A stretch of 64,000 bases of DNA from an uncultured Desulfatiglans sp. (GTDB taxonomy: Bacteria; Desulfobacterota; DSM-4660; Desulfatiglandales; Desulfatiglandaceae): contig LR026961.1 of NCBI GenBank assembly GCA_900498135.1, positions 2,536,929 to 2,600,928 on the forward strand, written 5' to 3'. This document shows, piece after piece, positions 27,984 through 37,839 of this stretch. Under the pieces are notes generated by a model. That model worked only from the letters and a program-made list of their open reading frames with translations. It had not been told where the DNA came from and ran no database searches. A program made the translations under genes and the position numbers. Within the stretch, counting starts at the first letter, position 1; every line of letters starts with the position of its first letter.

Positions 27984-28601
27984 CGTTCTTCCTCCTGTGC
28001 GCCGGTCAAAACCGGCAGGGTGTTGTGAATGAAAGTCTTATACGTTGAAGGATTAGCGACCCACAATGGCCCCGAGTCATGCGAGGCGTGTCGCTTTCTG
28101 TGAGATGCCCCCCCCGTCCGGGTCGGAGGTCGTTTTCCACGGTCGGCTGCGCCTGGTCTTCAGGTGCCGCCGATACATGCCGCCAGGGGTGGGTAAAAAC
28201 CGCTCTTTCGAAACGCCTGTCGTCGGTCCGCAGGCGGGCGCGGTTCATCGGCGGCTCCGCATGCGGTCAGATGCATCTCTTTTTGCCTGAAGTTTCAATC
28301 CGTGCGTCCAGGCTTGACGCTTTCGAAAGAGGTGGCGACTTCATGTCATCGTGCCTGTCTGCACGGGACCGGGTTCGATGGGTACTCTATAGCACCGGCG
28401 GTTCCCGCGATCAAGTCATCATCTCCTGATAGGGGGTAAGAGGATGCCGCCTCCAAATCAAATCGAAACGAACACGCATGACCCGGTCAATATCTCGGGT
28501 ACTCCGCTTGCCATGACGTCGTAGAATCCCTACAATGCGGATGCCGGGACCCAGGCGCCTGTCTGCCGGTTCCGCAATGAGTCCGGTTGAGGCTGCACCC
28601 G
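27984..28601. other. Intergenic region without a recognisable gene
   Basis: About 620 bases between the divergent ilvD and acyltransferase genes. Open frames on either strand lack ribosome sites, domains and normal composition. I saw no family repeat, terminator or leader structure, and no clear promoter pair. Confidence 0.45.
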
Positions 28602-29330
28602 ATGAACGAGCATTTGGGACAGAAAATGGAAAAGGGAACCTTCCGCCCGCATGAGCGTCTATGGCTGATTGCAGGCTCCTCCGTCCTGGCGGTTTTGATC
28701 CGGATTTATCTGGGGAGTTGCCGTCTGGTGCGGGTCGAAGGCGATGATCTGCAGCGCGAGGCGCTCGGCCGTTCAAGGGGGCGGGCGGTCTTCGTCACGT
28801 GGCACCAGCGGATGCTGATGTTGGCGCGCTATTTCGGGCCGCGTCGTTTGACCGTCATGATCAGTCAGAGCCGCGACGGGGAGTACGGCGCCCGCGTTGC
28901 GGCGAAGCTCGGGTTCGCCAACGTGCGGGGCTCCTCGACGCGCGGCGGCATGCGTGCCCTGCGTGCGCTTTCGAAGGCCATCCGGGAAGGCGGCCGCGGC
29001 GGGATGTTGGCGGACGGCCCCCAGGGGCCCCCGCGGGTGGCGAAAGTGGGGACGGTGCTCTCAGCACGCGATGCAGGTGTCCCGATCATTCCGGTGGTGT
29101 GGGCTGCAGATCGGTGCTGGGTCCTGAACTCCTGGGACCGGTATATGATCCCGAAACCCTTCGCCCGCGTGGCCGTCTTCTATGGAGCCCCCATCTGGGT
29201 GCCGCCGAAGGTCCGTGGGGAGGCGTTGGAAAGCTGCAGAAGGGGGCTGGAGGACCGGTTGAACGACCTTACGCGGCGCGCCGATGCCTATTTCGGAGTG
29301 GAAAGACCCTGGAGGAGGCCGAAAGCTTAA
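28602..29330 (+). CDS. Lysophospholipid acyltransferase-like protein (DUF374)
   Basis: A 242-residue membrane-associated protein. A hydrophobic stretch (LIAGSSVLAVLIRIYLG) anchors it, then comes the DUF374 core: AVFVTWHQRMLML (catalytic His region), TVMISQSRDGEY, VRGSSTRGGMRALRAL and MLADGPQGPPRVAKVGTV. These blocks correspond to the motifs of 1-acyl-glycerol-3-phosphate-type and LPS acyltransferases. ATG 28602 is used; 28626 is another possible start. The acyl acceptor is unknown, possibly lipid A or phospholipid. Confidence 0.82.
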   Translation: MNEHLGQKMEKGTFRPHERLWLIAGSSVLAVLIRIYLGSCRLVRVEGDDLQREALGRSRGRAVFVTWHQRMLMLARYFGPRRLTVMISQSRDGEYGARVAAKLGFANVRGSSTRGGMRALRALSKAIREGGRGGMLADGPQGPPRVAKVGTVLSARDAGVPIIPVVWAADRCWVLNSWDRYMIPKPFARVAVFYGAPIWVPPKVRGEALESCRRGLEDRLNDLTRRADAYFGVERPWRRPKA

Positions 29331-29352
29331 TTCGATTCCGTCCGGAAATGGT

Positions 29353-30717
29353 TTAGTTCAGCAGCGTGAGTTTGCGCGTTACATTGTCCTGGATCCAGTG
29401 GCTGTCCCACCATTCGAGCGGATTGACAGGGATCCCGTTGACCATGACCCCGAAGTGCAGATGGTCGCCTCCGGCGAGGCCCGTCTGCCCGGTCAGCCCC
29501 AGGATTGCTCCCTTTGCGATTTCCTGGCCCTTCTGCACGTGGCTGACGCTCAGGTGCGAATAGATAGAGGCGAGCCCCTGGCCATGGTCCAAGACGACCG
29601 TGGTCCCATAGATTCCGAGGGGGCCGGAGAAAATCACCCTGCCGTTGTTGGCGGCCTCCACGGGTGAATTGGCGAGCGAAGCCAAATCGATCCCCATATG
29701 CGTCTGCTCATCGATCTTCTGCCCGTTGTAGAAATAGCTGCGGCGGTCGCCGAAGCGGGCCATGTTGGCTGCGTTTTTGAGCCGGAGCCAGGTACCTTCC
29801 CACAACTGCCGGGGGGCGGTTTCGGTGCGCATTGCGTAAAACGTGTCGGCGTTTTCGCGGCGAAGGTCTCGGTTGATTTTCAAGAAGCGCTCCAGAAGGG
29901 TGGCCTGTGGCTCGAACTTCACGGAGGTGAAGTAGGGCAGGATCTTGTTCAGGAAGCCGTCGCTGACATTGATCGAGTCGGAGCGGAAGCGCTTGTTCCG
30001 AATCTGATAGTAGAACCCGGCCCTGGCGGAGTTCCCCGCCTGATCGCGTGCCCACAGATGAATGGCAGGTTTTCCCTGGGTGTCCAGGGGCAGAGCGAAA
30101 TAACAGACATGAGCCCCGCTTCCTTTGGCGTTGTTCGCGGGATAACCGGGGAAAAAGAGGTCATCGACGTATACGCCGGTCTCTACAGCATCGGATGAGA
30201 TTTCATAAACCACCATGCCGGTGCCCCCCACGTTGATGTAATGGGAGGCGCTGATCGCCCTGAGGGCCGGCGGGATGGTGTCGACCACCATCTTGTGCTG
30301 CACGATCGACCGGTTGCCGTCCCCCCCGTTTCGCCGTGAGTAGTCCCAGACCGAGACCTGCAATTCCACGAGGCCCTGGGCCAGCGAAAGCGCTTCTGGG
30401 TCGATGGTGTATTCCATCTCGAAACGATGCTGCCCCTCCTTGTTGGAAAATCCTACGAACGGAAAGGTCTCCTCCGCCACCGTGACTTCACGTCCCTCCT
30501 GCGTCACTATGGCCTGGATCCGCCGCAGTCCCCGGTTGGCGTCCGACGCCGTGACCGTGAATTTCTGGTTGGCTGAAAGGAACTCCGGCAGTGGTTTGAG
30601 ATCGAGGGTGGGTTGGACCCCTTCGAAGATGCCCCAAAGGAACCAGCCCAAACCCGCCACGACCAGGACCAGCATGGAAAATGCCAGCATAAACCCAATC
30701 TTTTTGCCTTTACCCAT
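29353..30717 (-). CDS. Membrane-anchored M23 (LytM) peptidase
   Basis: A 454-residue protein with one N-terminal membrane anchor (IGFMLAFSMLVLVVAGLGWF) and a long periplasmic part with Ig-like strands. The C-terminal LytM domain keeps the zinc ligands: THMGIDLAS (His, Asp) and DHLHFGV (His-x-His). Such enzymes cut peptide crosslinks of peptidoglycan during growth and division. ATG 30717 precedes the anchor. The downstream end almost touches a short CCGTCCGGAAATGG fragment like the end of the palindrome family (29338-29351). Confidence 0.88.
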   Translation of the reverse strand: MGKGKKIGFMLAFSMLVLVVAGLGWFLWGIFEGVQPTLDLKPLPEFLSANQKFTVTASDANRGLRRIQAIVTQEGREVTVAEETFPFVGFSNKEGQHRFEMEYTIDPEALSLAQGLVELQVSVWDYSRRNGGDGNRSIVQHKMVVDTIPPALRAISASHYINVGGTGMVVYEISSDAVETGVYVDDLFFPGYPANNAKGSGAHVCYFALPLDTQGKPAIHLWARDQAGNSARAGFYYQIRNKRFRSDSINVSDGFLNKILPYFTSVKFEPQATLLERFLKINRDLRRENADTFYAMRTETAPRQLWEGTWLRLKNAANMARFGDRRSYFYNGQKIDEQTHMGIDLASLANSPVEAANNGRVIFSGPLGIYGTTVVLDHGQGLASIYSHLSVSHVQKGQEIAKGAILGLTGQTGLAGGDHLHFGVMVNGIPVNPLEWWDSHWIQDNVTRKLTLLN

Positions 30718-30859
30718 GGTTCGACCTGTATTGTCCTCTCATCCCTGCGAAGGGATACTGGCCAGGGGAGACCTGAAGCGATCCCCACCCGTGGTTTGTA
30801 TGGTGTATATCATCGGACGCCCGATCCGCCGGAACCTTCAGGATGCCTGACAGGGTCGG

Positions 30860-32245
30860 TCACGTCTCCCGGGTCGATGCCAGCGTGGCGCTCGTCTGGT
30901 TCAGTACGGCTGTCGCGGCCGTTATCCTCTGGGCGATGGCCGAGACCTTGCGCATGATTTCATTCGCATCCAGCGTCACGAAGGAACGGTTGCGCATCAA
31001 GATTCGCCCTTGGACGATGGTGTCCCGCACATCTCCGCCGGAGGCGGCGTAGACCAGTGCGGAATACGGGTCGTAAACGGGTCGGAGGTGCGGCTTTTGA
31101 AGATCGATGACAATCAGATCGGCCGCTTTTCCGGCTTCGACGGTGCCGACCCGATCCTCCAGTCCGAGCACGGCAGCCCCCAGCGAGGTGGCCATCCGGA
31201 GTACATCCCGGGCCGTCAGGGCGACGGGATCCGCGCTGAAAACCTTGCTTACCTTGGCGGCGGTGTCCATTTCCTGGAACATGTCGAGGTTGTTGTTCGA
31301 ACAGCAGCCGTCGGTTCCGAGGCCCATGGGTATGCCCAGCCGTAGGAAGCCAATGACCGGGGCGACACCGGAAGCGAGTTTCATATTGCTTTCGGGCACA
31401 TTGACCAGTCTGACACCGCGTTCTTTGATGAGGCCCATTTCGTCTCTGTCGAGGTGGACCGCGTGGGCGGCCGTCATGCGGTCGTTGAGGACACCGAGGT
31501 CATCGAGGTAGAAGACGGGCCTTTTGGCTGTCTGATGCAGGATCTGGTCTACTTCGCCGCGGGTCTCGGACAGGTGAATCTGGAAAGGGGTCCCGTAGCG
31601 CTCGGCCGCTTCTGCACCGGCTTTCAGGGTGGCGGCCGAACACGTCATAGGGCTGTGGCAGAAGATCCCCGGAGTGATGCGGTCCGATGCCCCCTGCCAG
31701 CGCTTCATGAAGGAGCAGGCCTCGCGGATGTTGTCTGCCGGGTCGGGCACTCCCGGCGCTGGAAAGTCGATGACGCCCTGGGCGATGACAGCGCGAAGCC
31801 CGGCCTCGTGGACTGCCCGCGCCGTCGCGTCCTGGAAAAAGTAGCCATCGGCAAAACAGGTCGTCCCCGATGCGATCATCTCCAGACACCCGAGGAGGGC
31901 TCCCCAGTAAACGGTGTCGTCGGAGAGGAACGCCGCCTCGGCGGGGAAGATTCGTTCGAAGAGCCATTGCTGGAGGGGGAGGTCGTCGGCATATCCCCGG
32001 AACAGGGTCATGGCGGCGTGGGTATGGGCATTGACGAGCCCGGGCATGACGATGCACCCCGTGGCATCGATGTGGTCGAGGGCCTCCACGTCAGCGGCTG
32101 GCCCCTCCGGTGCGGTGTCGATCCCGATGATCCGGCCTGAGCCAATACGGATCGTTGCCTTCTCGAGAGGCGCAGCCCCATCGACCATCGTCAACAGGGT
32201 GCCGCCGGAGATGACCAGATCCGGCCTATGGGTGAGAGTTTCCAA
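30860..32245 (-). CDS. Amidohydrolase, MTA/SAH deaminase family
   Basis: A 461-residue amidohydrolase. Metal ligands are seen in LVNAHTHAAMTLFRGYADD (HxH), IHLSETRGEV, AAHAVHLDRDE and MGLGTDGCCSNNNLDMFQEM. This pattern fits 5-methylthioadenosine/S-adenosylhomocysteine deaminases (MtaD) and related TrzA/AtzA-type enzymes. The product would convert adenosyl compounds to inosyl compounds for recycling of methyl-donor by-products. The start is TTG 32245 with no evident ribosome site, so it is uncertain by a few codons. Confidence 0.83.
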   Translation of the reverse strand: METLTHRPDLVISGGTLLTMVDGAAPLEKATIRIGSGRIIGIDTAPEGPAADVEALDHIDATGCIVMPGLVNAHTHAAMTLFRGYADDLPLQQWLFERIFPAEAAFLSDDTVYWGALLGCLEMIASGTTCFADGYFFQDATARAVHEAGLRAVIAQGVIDFPAPGVPDPADNIREACSFMKRWQGASDRITPGIFCHSPMTCSAATLKAGAEAAERYGTPFQIHLSETRGEVDQILHQTAKRPVFYLDDLGVLNDRMTAAHAVHLDRDEMGLIKERGVRLVNVPESNMKLASGVAPVIGFLRLGIPMGLGTDGCCSNNNLDMFQEMDTAAKVSKVFSADPVALTARDVLRMATSLGAAVLGLEDRVGTVEAGKAADLIVIDLQKPHLRPVYDPYSALVYAASGGDVRDTIVQGRILMRNRSFVTLDANEIMRKVSAIAQRITAATAVLNQTSATLASTRET

Positions 32246-32434
32246 TATCGCGAATCGCTGTGTTTTTTCGAAGGTTCATTCCCGCCCAGGCAGTTTTCGC
32301 TCCGGCGGCAACGTCCCCAACAGGGTAGCGGCTTCGGCGGCAGCGGTCAAGTCTTAAATCCAGTTGACAAAAATCACCAAAATGAGCGAAACTAAAAATT
32401 TATAATTTTTACCTCCACCTTGAAGGAGCCCGAC

Positions 32435-33790
32435 ATGACCATCATTGCCCCTTTCCGGGGGTTAACTTACAGCCCGGACCTTTTCGACCAGATGTCGAAT
32501 CTCACGGCCCCGCCCTATGACGTCATTTCGCCGGAGGAGCAGGAAGGTTACTATGAGAAAAACCCCTTCAACGTGATCCGGTTGATCCTGGGCAAAAAAA
32601 AGACGGGGGACTCCGACTGGGACAATCCTTACACGCGCGCAGCAGATCTGTTCAGACGGTGGCAGTCCCAGGGGATTCTCCGGCAGGCGGATCAACCTTG
32701 CATGTATGTCACCGCGCTCGATTATGACCCAGGCAACGGGGAACCCCGACGGACCCGCTGGGGCGTCATCGCGGCCGTGAAGATCGAAGAGCCCGATTCC
32801 GGGGTGATCCTGCCCCACGAAAAGACCTTTTCGGCCCACAAAGACGATCGGCTGCGGCTCATGCGCGCCTGCGGCGCCCAGTTCAGCCAGATTTTCGGCC
32901 TTTACGAGGACGCTGAAAACCGAATCAAGGGCGCCTTGAACGATGTGGTCGAGCGTGCCCCCGTATTGGATTTTTCGTTTCATGACGGGACAAACCATCG
33001 CATGTGGGAGGTCGACGATCCGGCCGTCTTCAGGTCTATTTCAGACACGCTTGCGGACAAGCGCATTTTCATTGCCGACGGACATCATCGCTACGAGACC
33101 GCCCGGAATTACCGCAACCTGATGCGGACGAGATATGGGCAGCAGAGCCCCGGGCGATCGTATGAGTATGTCATGATGTATCTGTCCAACATGAGCGACG
33201 AGGGCCTGACTATCCTGCCTTCACACCGCTTGATCAAGCGGGTGCCGGGATTCGACCTCGCGCGGTTTCTGGAGCGGTCAAGCGCCTGGTTCGAGATCGA
33301 ACCGGTGTCTTTGCCCAAAACGCCTTCCGATGCGGAGTACCTGGAGCTGAGGGACTCGCTGGCCAGGGCCGGCCGGGTGACGAGCGCCTTCGCCCTCGTG
33401 CTGCACGGTGAGGAACGGGTGTTTCTGCTCACCCTCAAACCGGGTGCGCGGAAGGAGATGGGGGACGACCTGCATGACTCGCTGAAGAAGCTCGATGTCC
33501 TCGTCCTGTCACGGCTCGCCTTCCAGAAGGGTATGGGTTTCAGCCGCGAAGACCTGGACAACCCGGAACTGTTTTTTTATCAGAGCGGTTTTCGCAAGGC
33601 CGCGAACGATGTCCGGCAGGGGCGTTACCAGCTGGGATTCCTTCTCAACCCGACGCGTATGGAGCACGTGAAGGAGGTGGCAGGCAACACCCTCGTCATG
33701 CCGCGCAAGTCGACCTTTTTCTTTCCCAAGGTCCTGACCGGCCTAGTCTTCAATAAACTCGATCCCGACGATGTCATCACCATTCCCTGA
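32435..33790 (+). CDS. DUF1015 family protein
   Basis: A 451-residue soluble protein of the DUF1015 family: it starts MTIIAPFRGLTYSPDL, followed by TAPPYDVISPEEQEGYYEKN, then VILPHEKTFSAHKDDRLRLM and IADGHHRYETARNYR. The last two are the family's conserved charged motifs and look like a catalytic site. ATG 32435 follows GAAGGAG. The protein end overlaps the downstream methyltransferase by 20 bases. Members often occur near aminotransferase genes or ParB-like genes; no activity is established that I can cite. Confidence 0.88.
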   Translation: MTIIAPFRGLTYSPDLFDQMSNLTAPPYDVISPEEQEGYYEKNPFNVIRLILGKKKTGDSDWDNPYTRAADLFRRWQSQGILRQADQPCMYVTALDYDPGNGEPRRTRWGVIAAVKIEEPDSGVILPHEKTFSAHKDDRLRLMRACGAQFSQIFGLYEDAENRIKGALNDVVERAPVLDFSFHDGTNHRMWEVDDPAVFRSISDTLADKRIFIADGHHRYETARNYRNLMRTRYGQQSPGRSYEYVMMYLSNMSDEGLTILPSHRLIKRVPGFDLARFLERSSAWFEIEPVSLPKTPSDAEYLELRDSLARAGRVTSAFALVLHGEERVFLLTLKPGARKEMGDDLHDSLKKLDVLVLSRLAFQKGMGFSREDLDNPELFFYQSGFRKAANDVRQGRYQLGFLLNPTRMEHVKEVAGNTLVMPRKSTFFFPKVLTGLVFNKLDPDDVITIP

Positions 33791-34496
33791 GGTCGCGATT
33801 GGACCCGACGAATCATTGGACGCCATTTTGGGCGGGCGACTGCAATTCATCCAATCGAGGGATGGGTATCGTTTTTCTGTGGATGCCTTGCTGCTCGCCG
33901 GCTTCGCCACGATTCGGGCCCACGACACGCTGGTGGACCTGGGGACGGGATGCGGCGTCATCCCGATCGTGCTGCTGCACACCCGGCCGATCGCTTACGC
34001 AGTGGGGTTGGAGATTCAGCCCGAACTCGCCTCTCAGGCGGTCAGGAACGTCCGGTTGAACGGCTTCGACCGCCGGATGTCGGTAGTGAAGGGCGATTTG
34101 CGTGCCTTGCCCCTGAAGGGCGGGTCAGCGGATGTGGTCGTCTGCAACCCGCCTTACCGGAAGCTCGACAGCGGGCGCATCAATCCCGATGCGCGAAGGG
34201 CCATCGCCCGGCACGAGATCATGGCCTCCCTGGACGACATCCTGGCGGCGGCCCGCTACCTGCTCCGGAAGCGCGGCCGGATCGCGTTCGTCTACCCCTC
34301 GGTGCGTTTGGTCGATGCCTTCGCGCGTATGCGCCGCTTCGGTTTCGAGCCGAAACGGGTCCAGTTCCACTATGCCAATCTGAAGTCCGGCGCAAAGATG
34401 GCCTTCATCGAAGGAACCCCGGGCGGCCGTGCAGAGATACGGGTCCTGCCGCCGATCCTGGACCAGGGGGACTTTTCGATCAATATCCCATCCTGA
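33771..34496 (+). CDS. TrmN6-like tRNA adenine-N6 methyltransferase
   Basis: A 241-residue class I methyltransferase. DGYRFSVDALLLAGF is the family-specific N-terminus, LVDLGTGCGVIPIVLL the SAM loop, and VVVCNPPYRK the NPPY motif of N6-adenine methylation. E. coli TrmN6 (YfiC) modifies A37 of tRNA1-Val. The start overlaps DUF1015 by 20 bases, so expression is coupled; the end overlaps the convergent DUF721 gene by 17 bases. Confidence 0.87.
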   Translation: MSSPFPEVAIGPDESLDAILGGRLQFIQSRDGYRFSVDALLLAGFATIRAHDTLVDLGTGCGVIPIVLLHTRPIAYAVGLEIQPELASQAVRNVRLNGFDRRMSVVKGDLRALPLKGGSADVVVCNPPYRKLDSGRINPDARRAIARHEIMASLDDILAAARYLLRKRGRIAFVYPSVRLVDAFARMRRFGFEPKRVQFHYANLKSGAKMAFIEGTPGGRAEIRVLPPILDQGDFSINIPS

Positions 34497-34785
34497 AAAC
34501 GATCTTCCGCACGATATCCCGGCCGAGGGCGAGATCGAGCTTTTCCTTGATCTCGGGCTCCCGGTAGGTCAGTTCCTGCATCCAGACCGGGTCGGTCACG
34601 CTCACCTTCAACACGGCGTCTTTGAAGGACACGGGCCGCGCATGTTCGGCGACAGGCCTTCCCATCACCTGTTCCCAGATTCGCAGGATGGGGTAGAGTC
34701 CCTGCCCCAGCGGGGAGGTTCGGCTTTCCAGGATCTCCGCCAAAATATCTTTGATGGGCGTCAATGTTTTTTTCGTATATTCCAT
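34480..34785 (-). CDS. DUF721 (DciA-like) small protein
   Basis: A 101-residue protein: LGQGLYPILRIWEQVMGRPVAEHARPVSFKDAVLKV broken into the usual DUF721 pattern, then LTYREPEIKEKL. DUF721 includes the C-terminal part of DciA, the bacterial DnaB helicase loader. This is a short form without the long N-terminal extension. It probably shares an operon with the transketolase gene just upstream on the minus strand (gap 37 bases). Confidence 0.72.
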   Translation of the reverse strand: MEYTKKTLTPIKDILAEILESRTSPLGQGLYPILRIWEQVMGRPVAEHARPVSFKDAVLKVSVTDPVWMQELTYREPEIKEKLDLALGRDIVRKIVFRMGY

Positions 34786-34822
34786 GCAGGGTATTCCCTC
34801 TGGTCTCGGCCGGCCCGTTCAT

Positions 34823-36829
34823 TCATTTCGAGAGAAGTTCACGCGCCTTTTCGAGGACGGCGTCCGCGGTCAGTCCGAATTTCTCATACAGGATCTGATA
34901 GGGCGCCGATGCACCGAAGCGTTCGAGCCCAACCACGACGCCGTCTGCGCCCACATATCGGTGCCAGCCCATCGGGCTGCCGGCCTCAACGGCGATCCGG
35001 CGGGTTATATTCTCGGGGAGGACCTCGTTCCGGTAGGCAGCCGGCTGCTGTTCGAAAAGTTCCCAGGAGGGCATGGAAACGACCCGAACGCGGCGTCCCT
35101 CATCCGAGAGCTTCGCTGCGGCATCGAGTACGATGTGAAGCTCCGAACCCGTTCCGATCAGGATGATTTCGGGTTTGCCCTCTGGGCTCTGCCACAGGGT
35201 GTAGGCGCCGCGGGACAGCATTTCCGCCGGGGCCAGCGCCGCACGGTCGAGCGTTGGCAGGCCTTGGCGCGTGAGGGCCAGAGCGACCGGGCCTTCGGTC
35301 ATGCGGACGGCCGCCCGCCATGCCTCTCGTGTTTCGTTGGCATCCGCCGGGCGGATGACCGTCATGCCGGGAATGGCTCGCAGGGCGGCCAGTTGCTCGA
35401 TAGGCTGGTGGGTTGGACCGTCTTCTCCCAGGCCGATGCTGTCATGCGTGAAAACGTAGATGACCCGAAGCCGCATCAACGAAGCCAGGCGGATGGATGG
35501 CCGCATATAGTCCGAGAAGATCAGGAAGGTCCCGCCATAAGGCCGTATTCCGCCGTGAAGCGCCATGCCGTTCAGGATCCCGCCCATGCCGTGTTCCCTG
35601 ACGCCGAAGCGGATATTGCGGCCTGTAAAGGCCGGCCCCTCGAAATCTTCTTCCCCTTTGATCAGCGTTTTGTTCGAGGGGGCCAGGTCGGCCGAACCAC
35701 CGAAAAGGTTTTTGAACTTGCCCGCGAGGGCATTCAGGACCGTTCCGGAGGCCGCCCGGCTGGCGGGCCCCTTCTTGTCCGCTTCGAAGACCGGCAGGGC
35801 TTCCTCCCATCCCTCCGGCAGGCCGCCACTCATCCAGAGGCGCCATTCGTCCGCCAGGTCAGGGTGGGCTGAGCTGTATTCCGCGAAAAGGGATTCCCAG
35901 GCCTCCTGCGCGGAGGCTGCCTGACGGCCTGCCTCACGAAAATGTTTCAGGGCTTCCTCGGGGACATGGAAGGGGGGCTCCGCCGGCCAGCCCAGGCAGG
36001 CCTTGGTTCTGGCAAGCTCTTCAGCCCCCAGTGGTTCTCCGTGCGCACCCGGCGTATCCTGTTTGCCTGGGCTGCCGAATCCGATGTGGGTGCGGACCGC
36101 GATCAGGGAGGGTCGTGCCGTCTCGGATCGTGCCGCACGAAGAGCTTCTTCGAGGGCATCGAGGTCGTTTCCATCGGTGACCTCCTGGACGTGCCAGCCG
36201 TAGGCCCCGAACCGGGCCGCCCGGTTTTCCGTGAAGGTGATGTCCGTGCTGCCTTCGATGGAGATATGGTTGTCATCGTATAGAAAAACGAGTTTTCCGA
36301 GGCCGAGGTGTCCTGCGAGGGATGCCGCTTCGTGCGAAACCCCTTCCATCAGATCTCCATCGCTGACGATTGCGTAGGTGTGATGGTCGACGATGTCGAA
36401 GCCCGGGCGGTTGAAGTGCGCGGCGAGGTACCGCTCCGCCATGGCCATGCCGACGGCGTTGGCGAATCCCTGTCCGAGCGGACCGGTGGTGGTTTCGACC
36501 CCGGGAGTCTGCCCGTATTCGGGGTGGCCGGGTGTCCTGCTTTCCCATTGCCGGAACTGCTTCAGGTCGCCGAGGGTGAGATCGTATCCGGTCAGGTGAA
36601 GAAGGCTGTAGAGCAGCATGGAGCCGTGTCCGGCCGAGAGGACGAAACGGTCCCTGTCGGCCCAGGCGGGGTCTTCCGGGTTGTAACGCATGAAGCGGGT
36701 CCACAGCAGGTAGGCCATCGGGGCGGCGCCCATGGGCATTCCGGGGTGCCCAGAGCGCGCCTTTTCGACGGCGTCGGCCGACAGCATCCGGATGGTATTG
36801 ATGCACAGGGTATCCAATTCCAGAGACAT
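34823..36829 (-). CDS. tkt: Transketolase
   Basis: A 668-residue full-length transketolase. Thiamine-diphosphate binding is shown by [19 protein letters not shown] plus the following strand [12 protein letters not shown]; the early [17 protein letters not shown] and the middle [16 protein letters not shown] with [20 protein letters not shown] are the other family hallmarks. It moves two-carbon units in the non-oxidative pentose phosphate pathway. ATG 36829 starts the protein 29 bases after the VTT-protein gene. Three minus-strand genes (VTT protein, tkt, DUF721) are closely spaced. Confidence 0.96.
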   Translation of the reverse strand: MSLELDTLCINTIRMLSADAVEKARSGHPGMPMGAAPMAYLLWTRFMRYNPEDPAWADRDRFVLSAGHGSMLLYSLLHLTGYDLTLGDLKQFRQWESRTPGHPEYGQTPGVETTTGPLGQGFANAVGMAMAERYLAAHFNRPGFDIVDHHTYAIVSDGDLMEGVSHEAASLAGHLGLGKLVFLYDDNHISIEGSTDITFTENRAARFGAYGWHVQEVTDGNDLDALEEALRAARSETARPSLIAVRTHIGFGSPGKQDTPGAHGEPLGAEELARTKACLGWPAEPPFHVPEEALKHFREAGRQAASAQEAWESLFAEYSSAHPDLADEWRLWMSGGLPEGWEEALPVFEADKKGPASRAASGTVLNALAGKFKNLFGGSADLAPSNKTLIKGEEDFEGPAFTGRNIRFGVREHGMGGILNGMALHGGIRPYGGTFLIFSDYMRPSIRLASLMRLRVIYVFTHDSIGLGEDGPTHQPIEQLAALRAIPGMTVIRPADANETREAWRAAVRMTEGPVALALTRQGLPTLDRAALAPAEMLSRGAYTLWQSPEGKPEIILIGTGSELHIVLDAAAKLSDEGRRVRVVSMPSWELFEQQPAAYRNEVLPENITRRIAVEAGSPMGWHRYVGADGVVVGLERFGASAPYQILYEKFGLTADAVLEKARELLSK

Positions 36830-36858
36830 GGTTTTTCAAATTCTCCTTTTGAGATGGG

Positions 36859-37653
36859 TTAGATGAGGCGGAGCTTCTTCAGCAGCTTCGGGATGAAGAA
36901 GGAGAAGGCATACAGACCCGCTACTGCAAAGGACTCGATGGAAAAAAGTGCGTCCCAGTTGCCGGTGATCCAGGCGTCCTTCAGGGCCCCTCCAAGGAAA
37001 ACGAACGTAAACAGGCTGATGATCATCCCGAGGGCCGTGGCGGTGACATAAGGACCGAAGCGGACCCCGGTCAGGCCGATGCCGAAATTGACATACGTAA
37101 AAGGCATATTCAGCAATCGAATATAGAGGACGGTCACGAACCCGTTGGTTTCGAAGGCGTGGTCGAAGCGTTTGAGCCGGTTGCCGATCATGGCCGCGGC
37201 GAAGTCGCGCCCAAGGGTGCGAGCGATCAGAAAAGCGGCGCTGGCCCCTAGAATGGCCCCGGTCCAGACGCAGAGAAACCCCAGATTGACCCCGAAGAGG
37301 GCGGCGCCGAGCATGCTGAGAATGCTGGATGGAACAAGCAGACAGAGTGCGGTGGCGTAAAATAGGACGAAGATCGCCGGGCCCCAGAGGCCGAAACTCT
37401 TGACGACCGGCTCGATGACGCCCGGGTCGAGCCACTGTCTGAATGTCGGCGAGCGGACAATCAGCAGCGATGTCAGGAAAAACAGCAGCAGGCCCGCCGC
37501 CTTGATCCACTTATGCTTCGAGACGGGTTTTAATGGGCTGGCTTCTGTTGGCATGCCGGGCAAAGATGTCTCGGAAAAATTAGGCAATTTCAGATAGCTA
37601 TCCACGCCGATGCGGTTGGATAACGTTCCCCTTGATTCGAGTTGTAGCAGCAT
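36859..37653 (-). CDS. VTT-domain (TVP38/TMEM64, DedA-like) membrane protein
   Basis: Up to 264 residues with about six membrane segments: GLLLFFLTSLLIVRS, AIFVLFYATALCLLVPSSIL, then GFLCVWTGAILGASAAFLIAR and later GLYAFSFFIPKLL. The motif LLNMPFTYVNFGIGLTGVRF is the typical VTT reentrant-loop block. The start is uncertain: ATG 37653 gives 264 residues but with only a distant GAGG; ATG 37554 (MPTEASP) gives a typical length of 231. Members act as lipid scramblases or affect membrane potential. Confidence 0.75.
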   Translation of the reverse strand: MLLQLESRGTLSNRIGVDSYLKLPNFSETSLPGMPTEASPLKPVSKHKWIKAAGLLLFFLTSLLIVRSPTFRQWLDPGVIEPVVKSFGLWGPAIFVLFYATALCLLVPSSILSMLGAALFGVNLGFLCVWTGAILGASAAFLIARTLGRDFAAAMIGNRLKRFDHAFETNGFVTVLYIRLLNMPFTYVNFGIGLTGVRFGPYVTATALGMIISLFTFVFLGGALKDAWITGNWDALFSIESFAVAGLYAFSFFIPKLLKKLRLI

Positions 37654-37675
37654 TCTGCTGAGGAATCAATCCTCA

Positions 37676-37725
37676 AAGGAAGGGGCCGCCCGCCGCCACC
37701 TGTGGCGGCGGGCGGCCCCTTCCTT
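37676..37725. terminator. 24-bp perfect inverted repeat, terminator-like
   Basis: Arms 37676-37699 and 37702-37725 are perfectly complementary with a two-base centre, giving an extremely stable GC-rich hairpin (GGGGCCGCCCGCCGCCAC). It lies between the end of the ACT-protein gene and the start region of the VTT-protein gene, both on the minus strand. Only two T follow the stem on either strand, so it is not a textbook terminator but probably blocks transcription from the vor operon. Confidence 0.6.
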
Positions 37726-37839
37726 GCGGATTGAAGCTCCGGACTTTTCCAGAGGAAAAAGGGGGCGATCCGGCTTGCTGCCGGCGCTGGACTGGTAGAC
37801 CGGCCGCCCCGGCATGGCATGATTGAGAATTAGGAATGA

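Noticed and set aside
32363..32406. TTGACA and TATAAT upstream of DUF1015 as a promoter
   Set aside because: The two hexamers are 31 bases apart, too far for one promoter, and each lacks a good partner at 16-18 bases.
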